Of a stretch of 64,000 nt of DNA, positions 1 through 9,522 are shown in pieces. Under the pieces are notes generated by a model. The model saw only the letters and a program-made list of their open reading frames with translations, did no database searches and was not told the DNA's origin. Position 1 is the first letter of the stretch; each line of letters begins with the position of its first letter. The stretch is from Morganella morganii (GTDB lineage Bacteria; Pseudomonadota; Gammaproteobacteria; Enterobacterales; Enterobacteriaceae): contig NZ_CP069157.1 of the NCBI RefSeq assembly GCF_019243775.1, positions 3,049,418 to 3,113,417 on the forward strand. The letters are read 5' to 3'. Made by a program: the position numbers and the translations under genes.

Positions 1-76
1 CCCGGTATCATCCGAAATCCGCCGGTACTACGATCGCACAATTGTGATAATCCCGCATCGCGATAAGGAATATAGT

Positions 77-95
77 GATAATAGTTCTCATTACG
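77..95 (+). promoter_or_regulatory. Fur-like box upstream of mntH
   Basis: The 19 bases GATAATAGTTCTCATTACG match the classical Fur consensus (GATAATGATAATCATTATC) at 13 of 19 positions, including the first six and a run of six near the right end. The site ends 18 bases before the chosen mntH ATG. Iron repression of Nramp manganese transporters is known in enterics. Binding here is inferred from sequence only. Confidence 0.5.
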
Positions 96-113
96 ATCAC
101 GGACGGATTTATC

Positions 114-1472
114 ATGCTGAATACACCGCAACTCAGTCTGGCTGAAATCAATAATACCGTGCCGGTTGCCGGGGCAAAATCCGGTTTTCTGCGCAAGCTG
201 TTTGCCTTTTCCGGCCCGGGTGCACTGGTGGCGGTGGGATATATGGATCCCGGAAACTGGATCACCTCGATTCAGGGCGGGGCGCTGTACAGTTATCTGC
301 TGCTGTCGGTAATTTTGCTGTCCAGCCTGATTGCGATGCTGTTACAGGCAATGTGCGCAAAACTCGGGATCGTCACCGGCCAGGATCTGGCGCAGGCTAC
401 CCGGGCACGGGTCGGGCCGAAGCTGGCGGCGCTGTTGTGGATCACCACTGAACTGGCGATTATGGCGACCGAGATTGCGGAGGTGATCGGCAGTGCGGTG
501 GCACTGAACCTGCTGTTCGGCATTCCGCTGATGGCCGGTGTGCTGCTGACAGTGCTGGATGTATTTCTGCTGCTGGTGCTGATGAAACTCGGTTTCCGCA
601 AAATTGAAGCCTTTGTGTTTGTCCTGATCTTAACGATTTTCCTGATTTTTGCCTACGAGGTGATGCTGTCGGACCCGGACATGAGTGCAGTATTGCGCGG
701 CTTTATTCCGTCGGAGAAAATCTTCACCGCCACACTGGCCGGGCAGGATTCCGCCCTGCTGATCGGGCTGGGGATTGTCGGGGCAACGGTGATGCCGCAT
801 AACCTCTATCTTCACTCTTCTATTGTGCAGAGCCGTCAGTATGACCGCCGCAGTGAGGCCGGGCTGCGCGAGGCGATCCGCTTTGCAACAATTGATTCCA
901 ATATCCAGCTCGGGTTTTCATTTATTATCAACTGTCTGCTGCTGGTGCTCGGTGCAGCGCTGTTTTTCGGTAACGATCCGTCTGACCTCGGACGTTTCAC
1001 CCAGCTGTATGACGCGCTGCAGAATCCGGGTATCGTCGGCGGTATCGCCAGTGCCACGCTCTCCACACTGTTCGCGGTGGCGCTGCTCGCCTCCGGGCAG
1101 AACGCCACAATCACCGGTACACTGACCGGGCAGATTGTGATGGAAGGCTTTATTCATCTGCGGCTGCCGATGTGGCTGCGCCGGGTGATCACCCGTGGTC
1201 TGGCCGTGATCCCGGTGATTATCTGTATTTACCTGTGGGGGGATCGCGAGGATGTGGTGGAAAGTCTGCTGATTTATACCCAGGTGTTTCTGAGTATCGC
1301 CCTGCCGTTCTCCATGATCCCGCTGCTGCTGCTGACCTCGAGCAAAAAAATCATGGGGGTGTTTGTGAACTCGCAGCTGACGATCATACTCGGGACTGTT
1401 TCCACTGTAGCACTGGTGATCCTCAATTTACAGTTGATCCGGGAAGTGGCCGGGATGCTGTTCCGTGCCTGA
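114..1472 (+). CDS. mntH: Nramp-family divalent metal:H+ symporter MntH
   Basis: Inner-membrane proton-coupled importer of Mn2+/Fe2+. The 452-residue product is a chain of about eleven hydrophobic helices. It carries the two metal-site signatures of the Nramp family: DPGN in the first helix (residues 45-48) and MPH in the sixth (227-229). I chose the ATG at 114. An in-frame GTG at 75 would place the Fur-like box inside the coding region and add 13 residues unlike the family. The N-terminal tail before helix 1 is somewhat long compared with E. coli MntH (412 aa). The gene is monocistronic and converges on yqeB across a stem-loop. The family call is secure; metal preference is inferred from the family. 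Confidence 0.93.
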   Translation: MLNTPQLSLAEINNTVPVAGAKSGFLRKLFAFSGPGALVAVGYMDPGNWITSIQGGALYSYLLLSVILLSSLIAMLLQAMCAKLGIVTGQDLAQATRARVGPKLAALLWITTELAIMATEIAEVIGSAVALNLLFGIPLMAGVLLTVLDVFLLLVLMKLGFRKIEAFVFVLILTIFLIFAYEVMLSDPDMSAVLRGFIPSEKIFTATLAGQDSALLIGLGIVGATVMPHNLYLHSSIVQSRQYDRRSEAGLREAIRFATIDSNIQLGFSFIINCLLLVLGAALFFGNDPSDLGRFTQLYDALQNPGIVGGIASATLSTLFAVALLASGQNATITGTLTGQIVMEGFIHLRLPMWLRRVITRGLAVIPVIICIYLWGDREDVVESLLIYTQVFLSIALPFSMIPLLLLTSSKKIMGVFVNSQLTIILGTVSTVALVILNLQLIREVAGMLFRA

Positions 1473-1476
1473 ATAA

Positions 1477-1500
1477 TCCGGGTACGGTGCCGTACCCGGA
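1477..1500. terminator. Stem-loop between convergent mntH and yqeB
   Basis: An inverted repeat TCCGGGTACGG / CCGTACCCGGA with almost no loop lies directly after the mntH stop and 11 bases from the yqeB stop. It has no U-tract on the plus strand and only ATTATT on the minus strand. It could be a weak bidirectional terminator or an mRNA-protecting hairpin. Confidence 0.5.
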
Positions 1501-1510
1501 AAATCCGTGA

Positions 1511-3127
1511 TCAGCACTTCGGGGCGCTGTCCATTTTATTCAGCCGTGTCATGATGGCCTCCAGCACGCCGCCGCCGATCGCGCGGGCTTTGTCAGAAAC
1601 CGAACGGAAGTCCGCCAGTGCACCGCGCGGGTCAACGTCAGCGATTTTAAACCCTTCCGGCACACACAGCCCTTCATTGAGCAGGCCGCGTACCATGCCG
1701 TCCATCGGCGAGAGAATTTCTGTGTCACCAATACGGGCAATCACATCCCCCTCGTGTACCAGGTCGCCGATATTCACATGGCGCGTCATCATGCCGCTGT
1801 GCGGTGCGCGTAACACGCGTTCGGTGGTTTTGCCGTTGATATTGCCCGGAATACCGGTATTCGGTGCCGCGCTGCCGTGGGTGATCACCCGTCCGAGGTG
1901 ATGACCGCGCTGAGTTTCAATCACCGCATCACAGTCCACACCGGCCTCAAAGCCCGGTCCGAGGGCAATGGTGCAGGGAGCCATCTTGCGGTGGGTACCG
2001 GCAACATTGCGTTTGGCGATAATGGCATCCACCACCACATCCGGGTGCAGCGCCGGTAACAGTTCGCCGTTTTCGTCCGCCAGCACCGGGATAGCGCCTT
2101 CTTTCAGGTAGCGGTTTACTTCATCAATATCATGAGCATAACGGGCACAGACGCCTTCCACACAGCTTTCGCCGTCATAGAGCGCCTGGGCGAAAGAGAC
2201 CGTACAGCGGATCACGGTCGGTTTGCAGACATCCAGCATCACCACTTCAAAACCGCTGTGATACAGGCGTAATGCCACGCCGGTTGCCAGGTCACCCGCG
2301 CCGCGGATCACCACACGTTTTGCTCTGCGGACTTCTGCCGGGTTCTGTTTCATTGCCCCGCCCGGGGCATCATTCATAACCTGCAGCAGCTCGGCCAGAA
2401 TACTGACCGCGATTTCATGGGGCGTTTCCGCGCCGATATCATAGCCAACCGGCGCATGAAGCCGGGAGAGCTGTGCATCAGATACCCCGGATTCGCTTAA
2501 TTGTTTAGTGAATGTCTGTACTTTACGGCGGCTGCCGAGTAATCCGAGGTATTTTAACGGTTTATCGATAAGGCAGTTGAGGGATTCCAGATCCTGACTG
2601 TTGGTGGCGATAATCACATAATCTTCCGGCTGCGGATCCAGCTGATTCACCGCATCGGTAAATGAAGGTACGTGCCACAGGCGGGTTGACGGCGGGAACA
2701 GATCCGGCTCAAGGCTGCCGGCATACACATCCGCCACATGAATATCGATATTCAGGAAAGCCGCCAGCTGTGCAATGGCACGGTTGACGTGACCACCGCC
2801 GAGCAGGATCAGACGCGGACGCACACCGTGTACCGCGATATACACCGACATCGCGCCGCCGCAGTCAGAGCCGACAGCATGCTGCCCGTTGCGGGCCATC
2901 CGGCCGTGGAACATGCGGGAACGCCCTTCGTGCAGCGCTTCCACCGCCTCTTCAATCACTTTGCGCTCCACCATACCACCGCCGATGGTACCGATAGTTT
3001 TTCCGTCCCCCAGCACCAGCATTTGTGCGCTGTGACGGGGAGTGCTGCCTGAACATTCAATAATTTCCGCCATGGCAAACGGGCAATTTTTCTCAACCAA
3101 CTTCGCTGCTTCGGTAAAAATTTTCAT
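1511..3127 (-). CDS. yqeB: Selenium-dependent molybdenum hydroxylase accessory protein YqeB (XdhC-YqeB fusion)
   Basis: Two-part 538-residue protein, close to E. coli YqeB (541 aa). Residues 1 to about 255 are XdhC/CoxI-like, with an early GTIGGGMVE motif and a Rossmann segment around LILLGGGHVNRA, as in proteins that insert or sulfurate molybdenum cofactor. Residues about 265-538 form the EF2563/YqeB domain, with a second Rossmann start (VVIRGAGDLATGVALRL). The family occurs next to selenium-dependent molybdenum hydroxylases and is thought to mature their cofactor; its reaction is not established. The gene is followed 40 bases upstream by yqeC in the same direction, so the two are probably co-transcribed. 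Start ATG at 3127. Confidence 0.88.
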   Translation of the reverse strand: MKIFTEAAKLVEKNCPFAMAEIIECSGSTPRHSAQMLVLGDGKTIGTIGGGMVERKVIEEAVEALHEGRSRMFHGRMARNGQHAVGSDCGGAMSVYIAVHGVRPRLILLGGGHVNRAIAQLAAFLNIDIHVADVYAGSLEPDLFPPSTRLWHVPSFTDAVNQLDPQPEDYVIIATNSQDLESLNCLIDKPLKYLGLLGSRRKVQTFTKQLSESGVSDAQLSRLHAPVGYDIGAETPHEIAVSILAELLQVMNDAPGGAMKQNPAEVRRAKRVVIRGAGDLATGVALRLYHSGFEVVMLDVCKPTVIRCTVSFAQALYDGESCVEGVCARYAHDIDEVNRYLKEGAIPVLADENGELLPALHPDVVVDAIIAKRNVAGTHRKMAPCTIALGPGFEAGVDCDAVIETQRGHHLGRVITHGSAAPNTGIPGNINGKTTERVLRAPHSGMMTRHVNIGDLVHEGDVIARIGDTEILSPMDGMVRGLLNEGLCVPEGFKIADVDPRGALADFRSVSDKARAIGGGVLEAIMTRLNKMDSAPKC

Positions 3128-3167
3128 AAACAGACCTCAATGGATATCCCTGCATTTATCATTGATA

Positions 3168-3983
3168 TTATTGTCGCTGCAATATGTGTGTAATTGCGGG
3201 ATCTTCCCTGACGGCACCGAACCATACTGCGTTCAGCGGTGTGCCGCGGAGCCAGTCTGCCAGTATATCCGGCGAAAAATTCTCATTTTGAGAAAAGCGG
3301 TTTATCAGCCAGATCCGTAATGCGTCCGGTGGTGCTGATTTCCACATCCCCTGCGGATGCCGGATCAGGCGGCTTATCGCCCCCAAATCCAGCGTATCAC
3401 CGCTGTTTAAGCCGGTAACGGCAGAGAAATGTGACCACCGGTGAACATTGTCAGGCCCGACGGGAGCCCCCAGAAGCCGGCCATCCGTCACAGCAATAAC
3501 ACAATCACTGTAATCAGGTATGCAAGGTTCATGCTCAGCCGGCGCTTTTATGCCAAAACCGCGAGCTCCGTCAGCTTCGGCTAAAATAACATCAACGGCA
3601 TTTTGTTCCGCCAGGGCGTTAATATCGGCGGAGGAAAAGCCGCGAACCTTGTTATTCAGCGGGTTCCAGCCGGTATAACAGGCAAATGAGCCTCTGTTTG
3701 TGACCGCATCAGGCAGGCGGACCGGGTGACAGGCGAGAATGACCGGGAACCCTTCGCGGGGCAGAAACATATGGGTGGTGGTGGTGATCATCACCTTTTT
3801 CCCTAATTGAGAAAAAGCCTGTGCCAGCCAGAACAGACAGCTGGTTTTGCCGCCTGCCCCGACAATACTGATCACCATTGCATGGCCGCCCGGATGTGTA
3901 TCACATAACCGGCGCAGCGGTTCAGGTATAGTGGCGCAACTTCGGACAGGGATCTGTGTATTGAGGGCCGTTGTCATCGTCAT
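3168..3983 (-). CDS. yqeC: Putative selenium-dependent hydroxylase accessory protein YqeC
   Basis: A 271-residue protein of the YqeC family (E. coli form 256 aa). A P-loop, SIVGAGGKTSCLFWLA, lies near residues 39-54, so it should bind ATP or GTP. A downstream ILAEADGARGFGIKAP segment is characteristic of the family. Its role in loading or activating molybdenum hydroxylases is inferred from gene neighbourhood only. The ATG at 3983 is preceded at good spacing by AAAGGA. The gene is divergent from mocA with 59 bases between starts, so both promoters must overlap in that gap. Confidence 0.82.
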   Translation of the reverse strand: MTMTTALNTQIPVRSCATIPEPLRRLCDTHPGGHAMVISIVGAGGKTSCLFWLAQAFSQLGKKVMITTTTHMFLPREGFPVILACHPVRLPDAVTNRGSFACYTGWNPLNNKVRGFSSADINALAEQNAVDVILAEADGARGFGIKAPAEHEPCIPDYSDCVIAVTDGRLLGAPVGPDNVHRWSHFSAVTGLNSGDTLDLGAISRLIRHPQGMWKSAPPDALRIWLINRFSQNENFSPDILADWLRGTPLNAVWFGAVREDPAITHILQRQ

Positions 3984-4042
3984 TACCGAATCCTTTGAAT
4001 ATCAGTCACTTTCAATATTTATCAGCGGAGTTTATACCCATT

Positions 4043-4681
4043 ATGCCGTCTCACCCGACCTCAGCCGATACCGCTTTATCTTATTTATCAGTCCGGGAGC
4101 CGCTTTGCCCGCAGGAAACGGACTGCATAATGACGGCGGCCGGGCTCTCCTCACGGATGGGTGAGTGGAAAATGATGCTGCCATGGGGCAGCGGCGGTGC
4201 CACTCTGCTGGATACCAGTCTGTCGAATGCACTGCGCTTTTGTCACCGGGTTCTGCTGGTGACCGGCTTTCGCGGCGCGGAACTGGCTGCGCGTTATCAG
4301 TCCGTAAAACGTATTCAGATTCTGCATAATCAGGACTATGAAACCGGGCTGCTCTCCTCGCAGCACCTGGCCGCACAGGCGGTGACCAGCGAATACTGTT
4401 TTCTTACCCACGGTGATGTACCGTTTCTCACCCCGGCTATCTGGCAGACCCTGTGGGCACAGCGCGGTGATGCCGCACTCCTTCCCTGTTACAAGCAAGT
4501 TCCGGGCCACCCCGTGCTGCTCTCCCGCGCATGTCTGCTCGCCGCACTATCACAACCGGCGGGCAATACCATGAAAAAACGGCTGCTGGCCGGTCCTCAC
4601 ACCTTCCTGAATATGCAGAGCGATGAGGTTATTACCGACATCGATACACCGGAGGCTTATCAGCAGCATTATCGCGGGTAA
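4043..4681 (+). CDS. mocA: Molybdenum cofactor cytidylyltransferase MocA
   Basis: Transfers CMP from CTP to Mo-molybdopterin, giving the cytosine dinucleotide cofactor (MCD) used by xanthine-dehydrogenase-type enzymes. The 212-residue product has the nucleotidyltransferase signature DCIMTAAGLSSRMGEWKMML near residue 30 and conserved later blocks (FLTHGDVPFLTP, VPGHPVLLS, DIDTPEAY). E. coli MocA (192 aa) starts nearer the motif, so the exact start is uncertain. I chose the ATG at 4043; an in-frame codon at 3971 would run into the divergent yqeC start. Position beside ygfM/xdhD suggests that XdhD is the MCD client. Confidence 0.88.
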   Translation: MPSHPTSADTALSYLSVREPLCPQETDCIMTAAGLSSRMGEWKMMLPWGSGGATLLDTSLSNALRFCHRVLLVTGFRGAELAARYQSVKRIQILHNQDYETGLLSSQHLAAQAVTSEYCFLTHGDVPFLTPAIWQTLWAQRGDAALLPCYKQVPGHPVLLSRACLLAALSQPAGNTMKKRLLAGPHTFLNMQSDEVITDIDTPEAYQQHYRG

Positions 4682-5025
4682 TCCGGCTGTACACTATTAC
4701 TTCCGTCTCATTAATAACATTAATTGTTAACGCGGTTTTCCCATTATCAATGTGATACATTTTTTCTTTTTTTGAGAATCTCATTCACATGTTAATCCCA
4801 TGGTAATAAAGATCTTTTTTATTGATTCATATTCTCATTTAGCGCTGTGCGAGCTGTTTCACACTTTGACATTAAGATTAGATTTGTCTCACATTTTTTT
4901 TTTTCTCTGAATACGAAATCCGCAGCCTTAAACAATCCTGGCGTAATTGTTGCAACTGTGAGTGCATACAGTTGCATGTCCGGCACCACCGGCATGCCCC
5001 CTCATATTGCAGCAAGGAGAGTTTT
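4682..5025. other. Intergenic region upstream of the ygfK operon
   Basis: 344 bases with no credible gene. The first half is AT-rich with homopolymer T runs. A TTGACA hexamer lies at 4866-4871 with only a poor -10 (TCACAT) 17 bases later, which suggests an activator- or alternative-sigma-dependent promoter. Near the 3' end sits a 26-base inverted repeat (separate entry), then a strong AAGGAG ribosome site just before ygfK. I see no selenium, molybdenum-cofactor or purine riboswitch that I can support. Confidence 0.6.
4951..4976 (+). promoter_or_regulatory. Inverted repeat upstream of ygfK
   Basis: Perfect 9-base arms TGCAACTGT and ACAGTTGCA are separated by 8 bases (gagtgcat). The element lies 50 bases ahead of the ygfK start, so it may be an operator or a 5'-leader hairpin. 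I do not recognise a known regulator site. Confidence 0.4.
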
Positions 5026-8000
5026 ATGGGAGATATAATGCGTCCCGTCCCGTTCGGCGAACTTCTGAACCGGATCTTTGAAGAATATAAGGCGAGCCGT
5101 TCCATTTTTGGTATCAATGAACGGCAGTTTTACCGCAGAGAACATCAGAATCCTCTGATGTCTGTCTTCGGTGAAACCTGCGAGACGCCGATCGGCCCGG
5201 CGGCCGGTCCCCATACTCAGCTTGCTCAGAATATTGTGGTTTCCTGGCTGACCGGCGGCCGTTTTATCGAGGTGAAAACCGTTCAGATCCTCGATGAACT
5301 TGAGCTCGAAAAGCCGTGTATCGATGCTCAGGACGAATGTTTCAACACCGAATGGTCCACCGAATTTACCCTGCCGAAAGCCCACGACGAATACCTCAAA
5401 GCCTGGTTTGCCCTTCATTTATTAGAAGCGATTTTTGACCCGCGCACCAAAGGCGAGGCGAAATCCTTCATCTTTAATATGAGTGTCGGTTATAACCTGG
5501 AAGGGATTAAACAACCGCGCATGCAGCAGTATATCCACGCCATGATGGATTCCTCACAGCTGCCGGTCTTCGCGAAATACCGCGAGGAGATGAAAGCCTT
5601 TATTTCCCGTCCGGGCTTCCTGAAAGAGCTGGGTCTGGAAGATCGCAAAGCCGATCTGCTGGCCATGACTGACCGCGTGCCGGGGGATTTATCCAAAGGT
5701 GTGACCCTCTCCACCATGCACGGCTGCCCGCCGGATGAGATTGAGGCTATCTGCCGCTACATGCTGGAAGAAAAGCACATCAATACCTATGTGAAGCTGA
5801 ACCCGACACTGCTCGGCTTCCCGCGTGTCCGTGAAATCCTCGACACCTGCGGCTTTGATTACATCGGGCTGAGTGAGGAATCGTTCTCTCATGACCTGAA
5901 ACTGGATCGCGCCCTGGAAATGTTACAGCGCCTGATGGATCTGGCGAAGGAAGTGGATCGCGGTTTCGGGGTCAAGCTGACCAACACCCTCGGCACCATC
6001 AATAACAAAGGGCGTCTGCCGGGCGGCGAGATGTATATGTCAGGCCGAGCCCTGTTCCCGCTCTCCATCAACGTTGCCGCGCTGCTCTCCCGTCATTTTG
6101 ACGGCAAACTGCCGATTTCTTACTCCGGCGGTGCCAGTAAGTTCAATATCCGCGATATTTTTGAATCCGGTATCCGCCCTATCACCATGGCGACTGACCT
6201 GCTGAAACCGGGCGGTTATATGCGCCAGACCGAGTGCCTGCGTGAGCTGGATAAGTCCGATGCGTGGGGCATGACGCAGATTGATGTGGGTAAACTGAAT
6301 GCGCTGGCAGAACGTGCCGTCAGCATGGAATATACCCAGAAACACTGGAAATCAGACCAGGAAATCGACGCCGGTGGCCCGCTGCCGCTGACCGACTGTT
6401 ATGTCGCACCGTGTGTGACTGCCTGTGCCATCAAACAGGACATTCCTGAATATATCCGCCTGCTGGGCGAAGGCCGCTATGCGGATGCACTGGAACTGAT
6501 TTACCAGCGTAACGCCCTGCCTGCCATCACCGGTCATATCTGTGATCACCAGTGCCAGTACAACTGTACCCGCCTGGATTACGAAAGTGCGCTGAATATC
6601 CGCGAACTGAAAAAAGTGGCGGTGGAAAAAGGCTGGAAAGAGTACAAAGCCCGCTGGCACAAACCGGCCGGTTCCGGTGATAAAAACCCGGTCGCGGTGA
6701 TTGGTGCCGGCCCTGCCGGTCTGGCTGCCGGGTATTTCCTCGCCCGTGCCGGTCATCCGGTGACGGTATTTGAGAAAGAAGCCAATGCCGGTGGTGTGGT
6801 GGCGAATATCATCCCGCACTTCCGTATCCCGCGTGAAACTATTGAGCACGATATTCAGTTCGTCGCTGACCACGGCGTGAAATTTGAATACGGCTGTGAC
6901 CCGCGTCTGACCGTCGATAAACTGCTGGAGCAGGGTTTCACCTATGTGCTGGTCGCGATAGGGACAGACAAAAACAGCGGCGTGAAACTCGCCGGTGACA
7001 ACCGCAACGTCTATAAATCCCTGCCGTTCCTGCATGATTACAACAACAATGCGCCGCTGAAAATGGGCAAACATGTTGCCGTTATCGGTGCCGGTAACAC
7101 CGCGATGGACTGCGCCCGTGCCGCCAAACGAATTGCCGGTGTGGAAGATGTGACGGTTATTTACCGCCGTTCTCAGGCAGAAATGCCAGCCTGGCCGGAA
7201 GAGTATGAAGAAGCGGTTGAAGATGATGTGAAATTCATGTTCCTGCACAATCCGGAGCAGTTCAATGCTGACGGCACCCTACTGGTCCGCACCATGAAAC
7301 TGGGTGAGCCGGATGAGTCAGGCCGCCGCCGTCCGGTGGCGACAGAAGAGACTGTCACCCTGAAAATCGACAGCGTGATCACCGCTATCGGCGAACAGCA
7401 GGACTGCGAAGTGCTGTCACAAATCGGCGTGCCGATGGGTGAGGACGGCTGGCCGGCGGTGTACCGCAACAGCGGTGAAACCACCCGCGCCAATGTGTTC
7501 CTGATTGGTGATGTGCAGAGCGGCCCGTCCTCTATCGTGGCGGCTATCGGTGATGCGGGTCGTGCGACGGATGCCATTCTGGAGCGCGAAAATATCCTCT
7601 CTCACTACAGCGACAAATACTGGCTCAATGTGGATCCGCAGGATATCACTGACCGCAAAGGCGCTATCGCCGTGCAGATGGTGGACAGCAACGACCGCGA
7701 GGCGTTCGTGAAACAGGAAGCTCAGCGCTGCCTGGAATGTAATTACATCTGTGCGAAATGTGTCGATGTGTGCCCGAACCGCGCCAACATTTCAGTGGCG
7801 ATTCCGGGCTTCCGTAACCGTTATCAGACCCTGCACCTGGATGCGATGTGTAACGAATGCGGCAACTGTGCCCAGTTCTGCCCGTGGCAGGGCAAGCCGT
7901 ACAAAGACAAAGTCACTATCTTCAGCCTGCCGGAAGACTTCGAAAACAGCACCAACCCGGGCTTCCTGGCTGACGGCAGCACCTTTACTGTCCGCCTGGA

Positions 8001-8136
8001 CGGCAAAGTCAGCAAATTACAGCTGGGTGCTGACGGGGAATTCAGTCAGGTTCCTCAGGAGCTGGAAGAGATGAGCCGCATCATGAGCCATGTCCATAAA
8101 CACTATCGTTATCTGTTAGGCCGGGTGGAGAAATAA
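5026..8136 (+). CDS. ygfK: YgfK, putative Fe-S/flavin oxidoreductase (selenate reductase-associated)
   Basis: Large 1036-residue iron-sulfur flavoprotein matching E. coli YgfK (1032 aa). Residues 1 to about 440 are dihydropyrimidine-dehydrogenase/DHOD-like. A Cys-rich segment near 458-515 (CYVAPCVTAC, CDHQCQYNC) resembles the glutamate-synthase small-subunit Fe-S domain. Two Rossmann motifs follow (VIGAGPAGLAAG near 555, VIGAGNTAMD near 685), giving FAD and NAD(P)H sites. Two ferredoxin-type clusters close the protein (CLECNYICAKCVDVCP near 902, CNECGNCAQFCP near 941). I chose the ATG at 5026 because AAGGAG lies 7 bases ahead; upstream in-frame codons lack a ribosome site. It probably shuttles electrons between NAD(P)H and a partner such as XdhD/YgfM. 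The selenate-reductase name comes from E. coli genetics; the true substrate is unclear. Confidence 0.9.
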   Translation: MGDIMRPVPFGELLNRIFEEYKASRSIFGINERQFYRREHQNPLMSVFGETCETPIGPAAGPHTQLAQNIVVSWLTGGRFIEVKTVQILDELELEKPCIDAQDECFNTEWSTEFTLPKAHDEYLKAWFALHLLEAIFDPRTKGEAKSFIFNMSVGYNLEGIKQPRMQQYIHAMMDSSQLPVFAKYREEMKAFISRPGFLKELGLEDRKADLLAMTDRVPGDLSKGVTLSTMHGCPPDEIEAICRYMLEEKHINTYVKLNPTLLGFPRVREILDTCGFDYIGLSEESFSHDLKLDRALEMLQRLMDLAKEVDRGFGVKLTNTLGTINNKGRLPGGEMYMSGRALFPLSINVAALLSRHFDGKLPISYSGGASKFNIRDIFESGIRPITMATDLLKPGGYMRQTECLRELDKSDAWGMTQIDVGKLNALAERAVSMEYTQKHWKSDQEIDAGGPLPLTDCYVAPCVTACAIKQDIPEYIRLLGEGRYADALELIYQRNALPAITGHICDHQCQYNCTRLDYESALNIRELKKVAVEKGWKEYKARWHKPAGSGDKNPVAVIGAGPAGLAAGYFLARAGHPVTVFEKEANAGGVVANIIPHFRIPRETIEHDIQFVADHGVKFEYGCDPRLTVDKLLEQGFTYVLVAIGTDKNSGVKLAGDNRNVYKSLPFLHDYNNNAPLKMGKHVAVIGAGNTAMDCARAAKRIAGVEDVTVIYRRSQAEMPAWPEEYEEAVEDDVKFMFLHNPEQFNADGTLLVRTMKLGEPDESGRRRPVATEETVTLKIDSVITAIGEQQDCEVLSQIGVPMGEDGWPAVYRNSGETTRANVFLIGDVQSGPSSIVAAIGDAGRATDAILERENILSHYSDKYWLNVDPQDITDRKGAIAVQMVDSNDREAFVKQEAQRCLECNYICAKCVDVCPNRANISVAIPGFRNRYQTLHLDAMCNECGNCAQFCPWQGKPYKDKVTIFSLPEDFENSTNPGFLADGSTFTVRLDGKVSKLQLGADGEFSQVPQELEEMSRIMSHVHKHYRYLLGRVEK

Positions 8137-8138
8137 TT

Positions 8139-9464
8139 ATGCTGATTCTGAAAAATGCCACCATCACTGAGTTCGAACCGGCGGGGATCCGCGAAGGGGT
8201 CGATATCGCCATAGAGGGTGACAAAATTGCGGCTGTGGGTAACGGGCTTCATTCCCGTTACCCGGGCGCGGAAGTCAAAGAGATGAACGGCAAACTGGTG
8301 ATGCCGGGGATCGTCTGTTCCCATAACCATTTCTATTCCGGCCTGTCACGCGGCATTATGGCGAATATCGCGCCGAGCCCTGATTTCATCTCCACCCTGA
8401 AAAACCTGTGGTGGCGGCTCGACCGCGCGCTGGATGAGGAATCCCTTTATTACAGCGGCCTTATCTGCTCTCTCGAAGCGATTAAGAGCGGCTGTACCTC
8501 GGTGATTGACCACCATGCCTCACCAAACTATATCGCCGGTTCCCTGAAAACCCTGCGCGACGGCTTCCTGAAAGCCGGTCTGCGCGGCATGACCTGCTAC
8601 GAAACCACCGACCGCAACGGCGGCCTGAAAGAGCTGGAAGCCGGGGTGGAAGAGAATATCGCCTTTGCGGAGCTTATCGACAGCGAACGCAAAAGCGGTA
8701 AATCCCGCTATCTGGTGGAAGCGCACATCGGGGCACACGCGCCGTTCACCGTGGCGGATGAAGGTCTGAAAATGCTGCGCGAGGCGATTAAGAAAACCGG
8801 ACGCGGCCTGCATATCCATGCGGCGGAAGACAGTTATGACGTCTCTTTCAGCCATGACAAATACGGCAAGGACCTGCTGATCCGCCTGGGTGAGTTTGAT
8901 CTGATTGATGAAAAAACCCTGATCGCCCACGGCCTGTATCTTTCTTCCGCAGATATTGAGCTGCTGAATAAAAAAGATGGCTTCCTGGTCCACAACGCCC
9001 GCTCCAATATGAACAACCATGTCGGCTACAACCACCGCCTGGGTGACTACAACAACGTGGTACTCGGCACAGACGGTATCGGCTCCGATATGTTAGAAGA
9101 AATGAAGTTTGCCTTCTTCAAACACCGCGATGCAGGCGGCGCTATGTGGCCGGACAGCTTCACCCGCTTCCTGTGGAATGGTAACCGCTTACTGGCACGC
9201 AACTTCGGCAAACAATTCGGCCGCGTGGAAACCGGGTATCAGGCTGACCTGACCATTTGTGATTACACACCACCAACACCGTTTGTCGGGGATAACCTGC
9301 CGGGCCATCTGGCCTTCGGTTTAGGATCCAACAGTGTGAACAGCGTGATGGTGGATGGTGTGATGGTGTATGAAAACCGTCAGTTCCCGTTCGATATCGA
9401 ACCGCTCTTTGCAGAAGCACGCAAAGCCGCGAAAAAGATGTGGGCCCGGATGGACGCACTGTAA
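8139..9464 (+). CDS. ssnA: Putative aminohydrolase SsnA
   Basis: A 441-residue amidohydrolase of the chlorohydrolase/cytosine-deaminase type. Metal ligands are visible: SHNHFYSG (HxH), EAHIGAHAPFT, HIHAAED and GTDGIGSD. SsnA of E. coli is linked to stationary-phase survival, and its substrate is not firmly known; a purine-ring or open-ring intermediate is plausible from the neighbours. The start lies two bases after the ygfK stop, so the two are tightly coupled. A GC-rich hairpin follows the gene. Confidence 0.9.
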   Translation: MLILKNATITEFEPAGIREGVDIAIEGDKIAAVGNGLHSRYPGAEVKEMNGKLVMPGIVCSHNHFYSGLSRGIMANIAPSPDFISTLKNLWWRLDRALDEESLYYSGLICSLEAIKSGCTSVIDHHASPNYIAGSLKTLRDGFLKAGLRGMTCYETTDRNGGLKELEAGVEENIAFAELIDSERKSGKSRYLVEAHIGAHAPFTVADEGLKMLREAIKKTGRGLHIHAAEDSYDVSFSHDKYGKDLLIRLGEFDLIDEKTLIAHGLYLSSADIELLNKKDGFLVHNARSNMNNHVGYNHRLGDYNNVVLGTDGIGSDMLEEMKFAFFKHRDAGGAMWPDSFTRFLWNGNRLLARNFGKQFGRVETGYQADLTICDYTPPTPFVGDNLPGHLAFGLGSNSVNSVMVDGVMVYENRQFPFDIEPLFAEARKAAKKMWARMDAL

Positions 9465-9475
9465 TAAAAAACCAT

Positions 9476-9498
9476 GGCCTGCGGCACTGCCGCAGGCC
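9476..9498 (+). terminator. Intercistronic stem-loop after ssnA
   Basis: Perfect 10-bp stem GGCCTGCGGC / GCCGCAGGCC with a 3-base loop, and no U-tract. It is more likely an mRNA-stabilising or attenuating hairpin than a full terminator, since ygfM starts only 24 bases later in the same direction. Confidence 0.5.
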
Positions 9499-9522
9499 GG
9501 AAGAGCAATGTAGGGGTAACCC

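Noticed and set aside
6352-7248. A 298-codon open frame antisense to ygfK
   Set aside because: ygfK is clearly coding on the plus strand. The antisense peptide shows the His/Phe/Arg-rich look of a shadow frame and matches no family I know.
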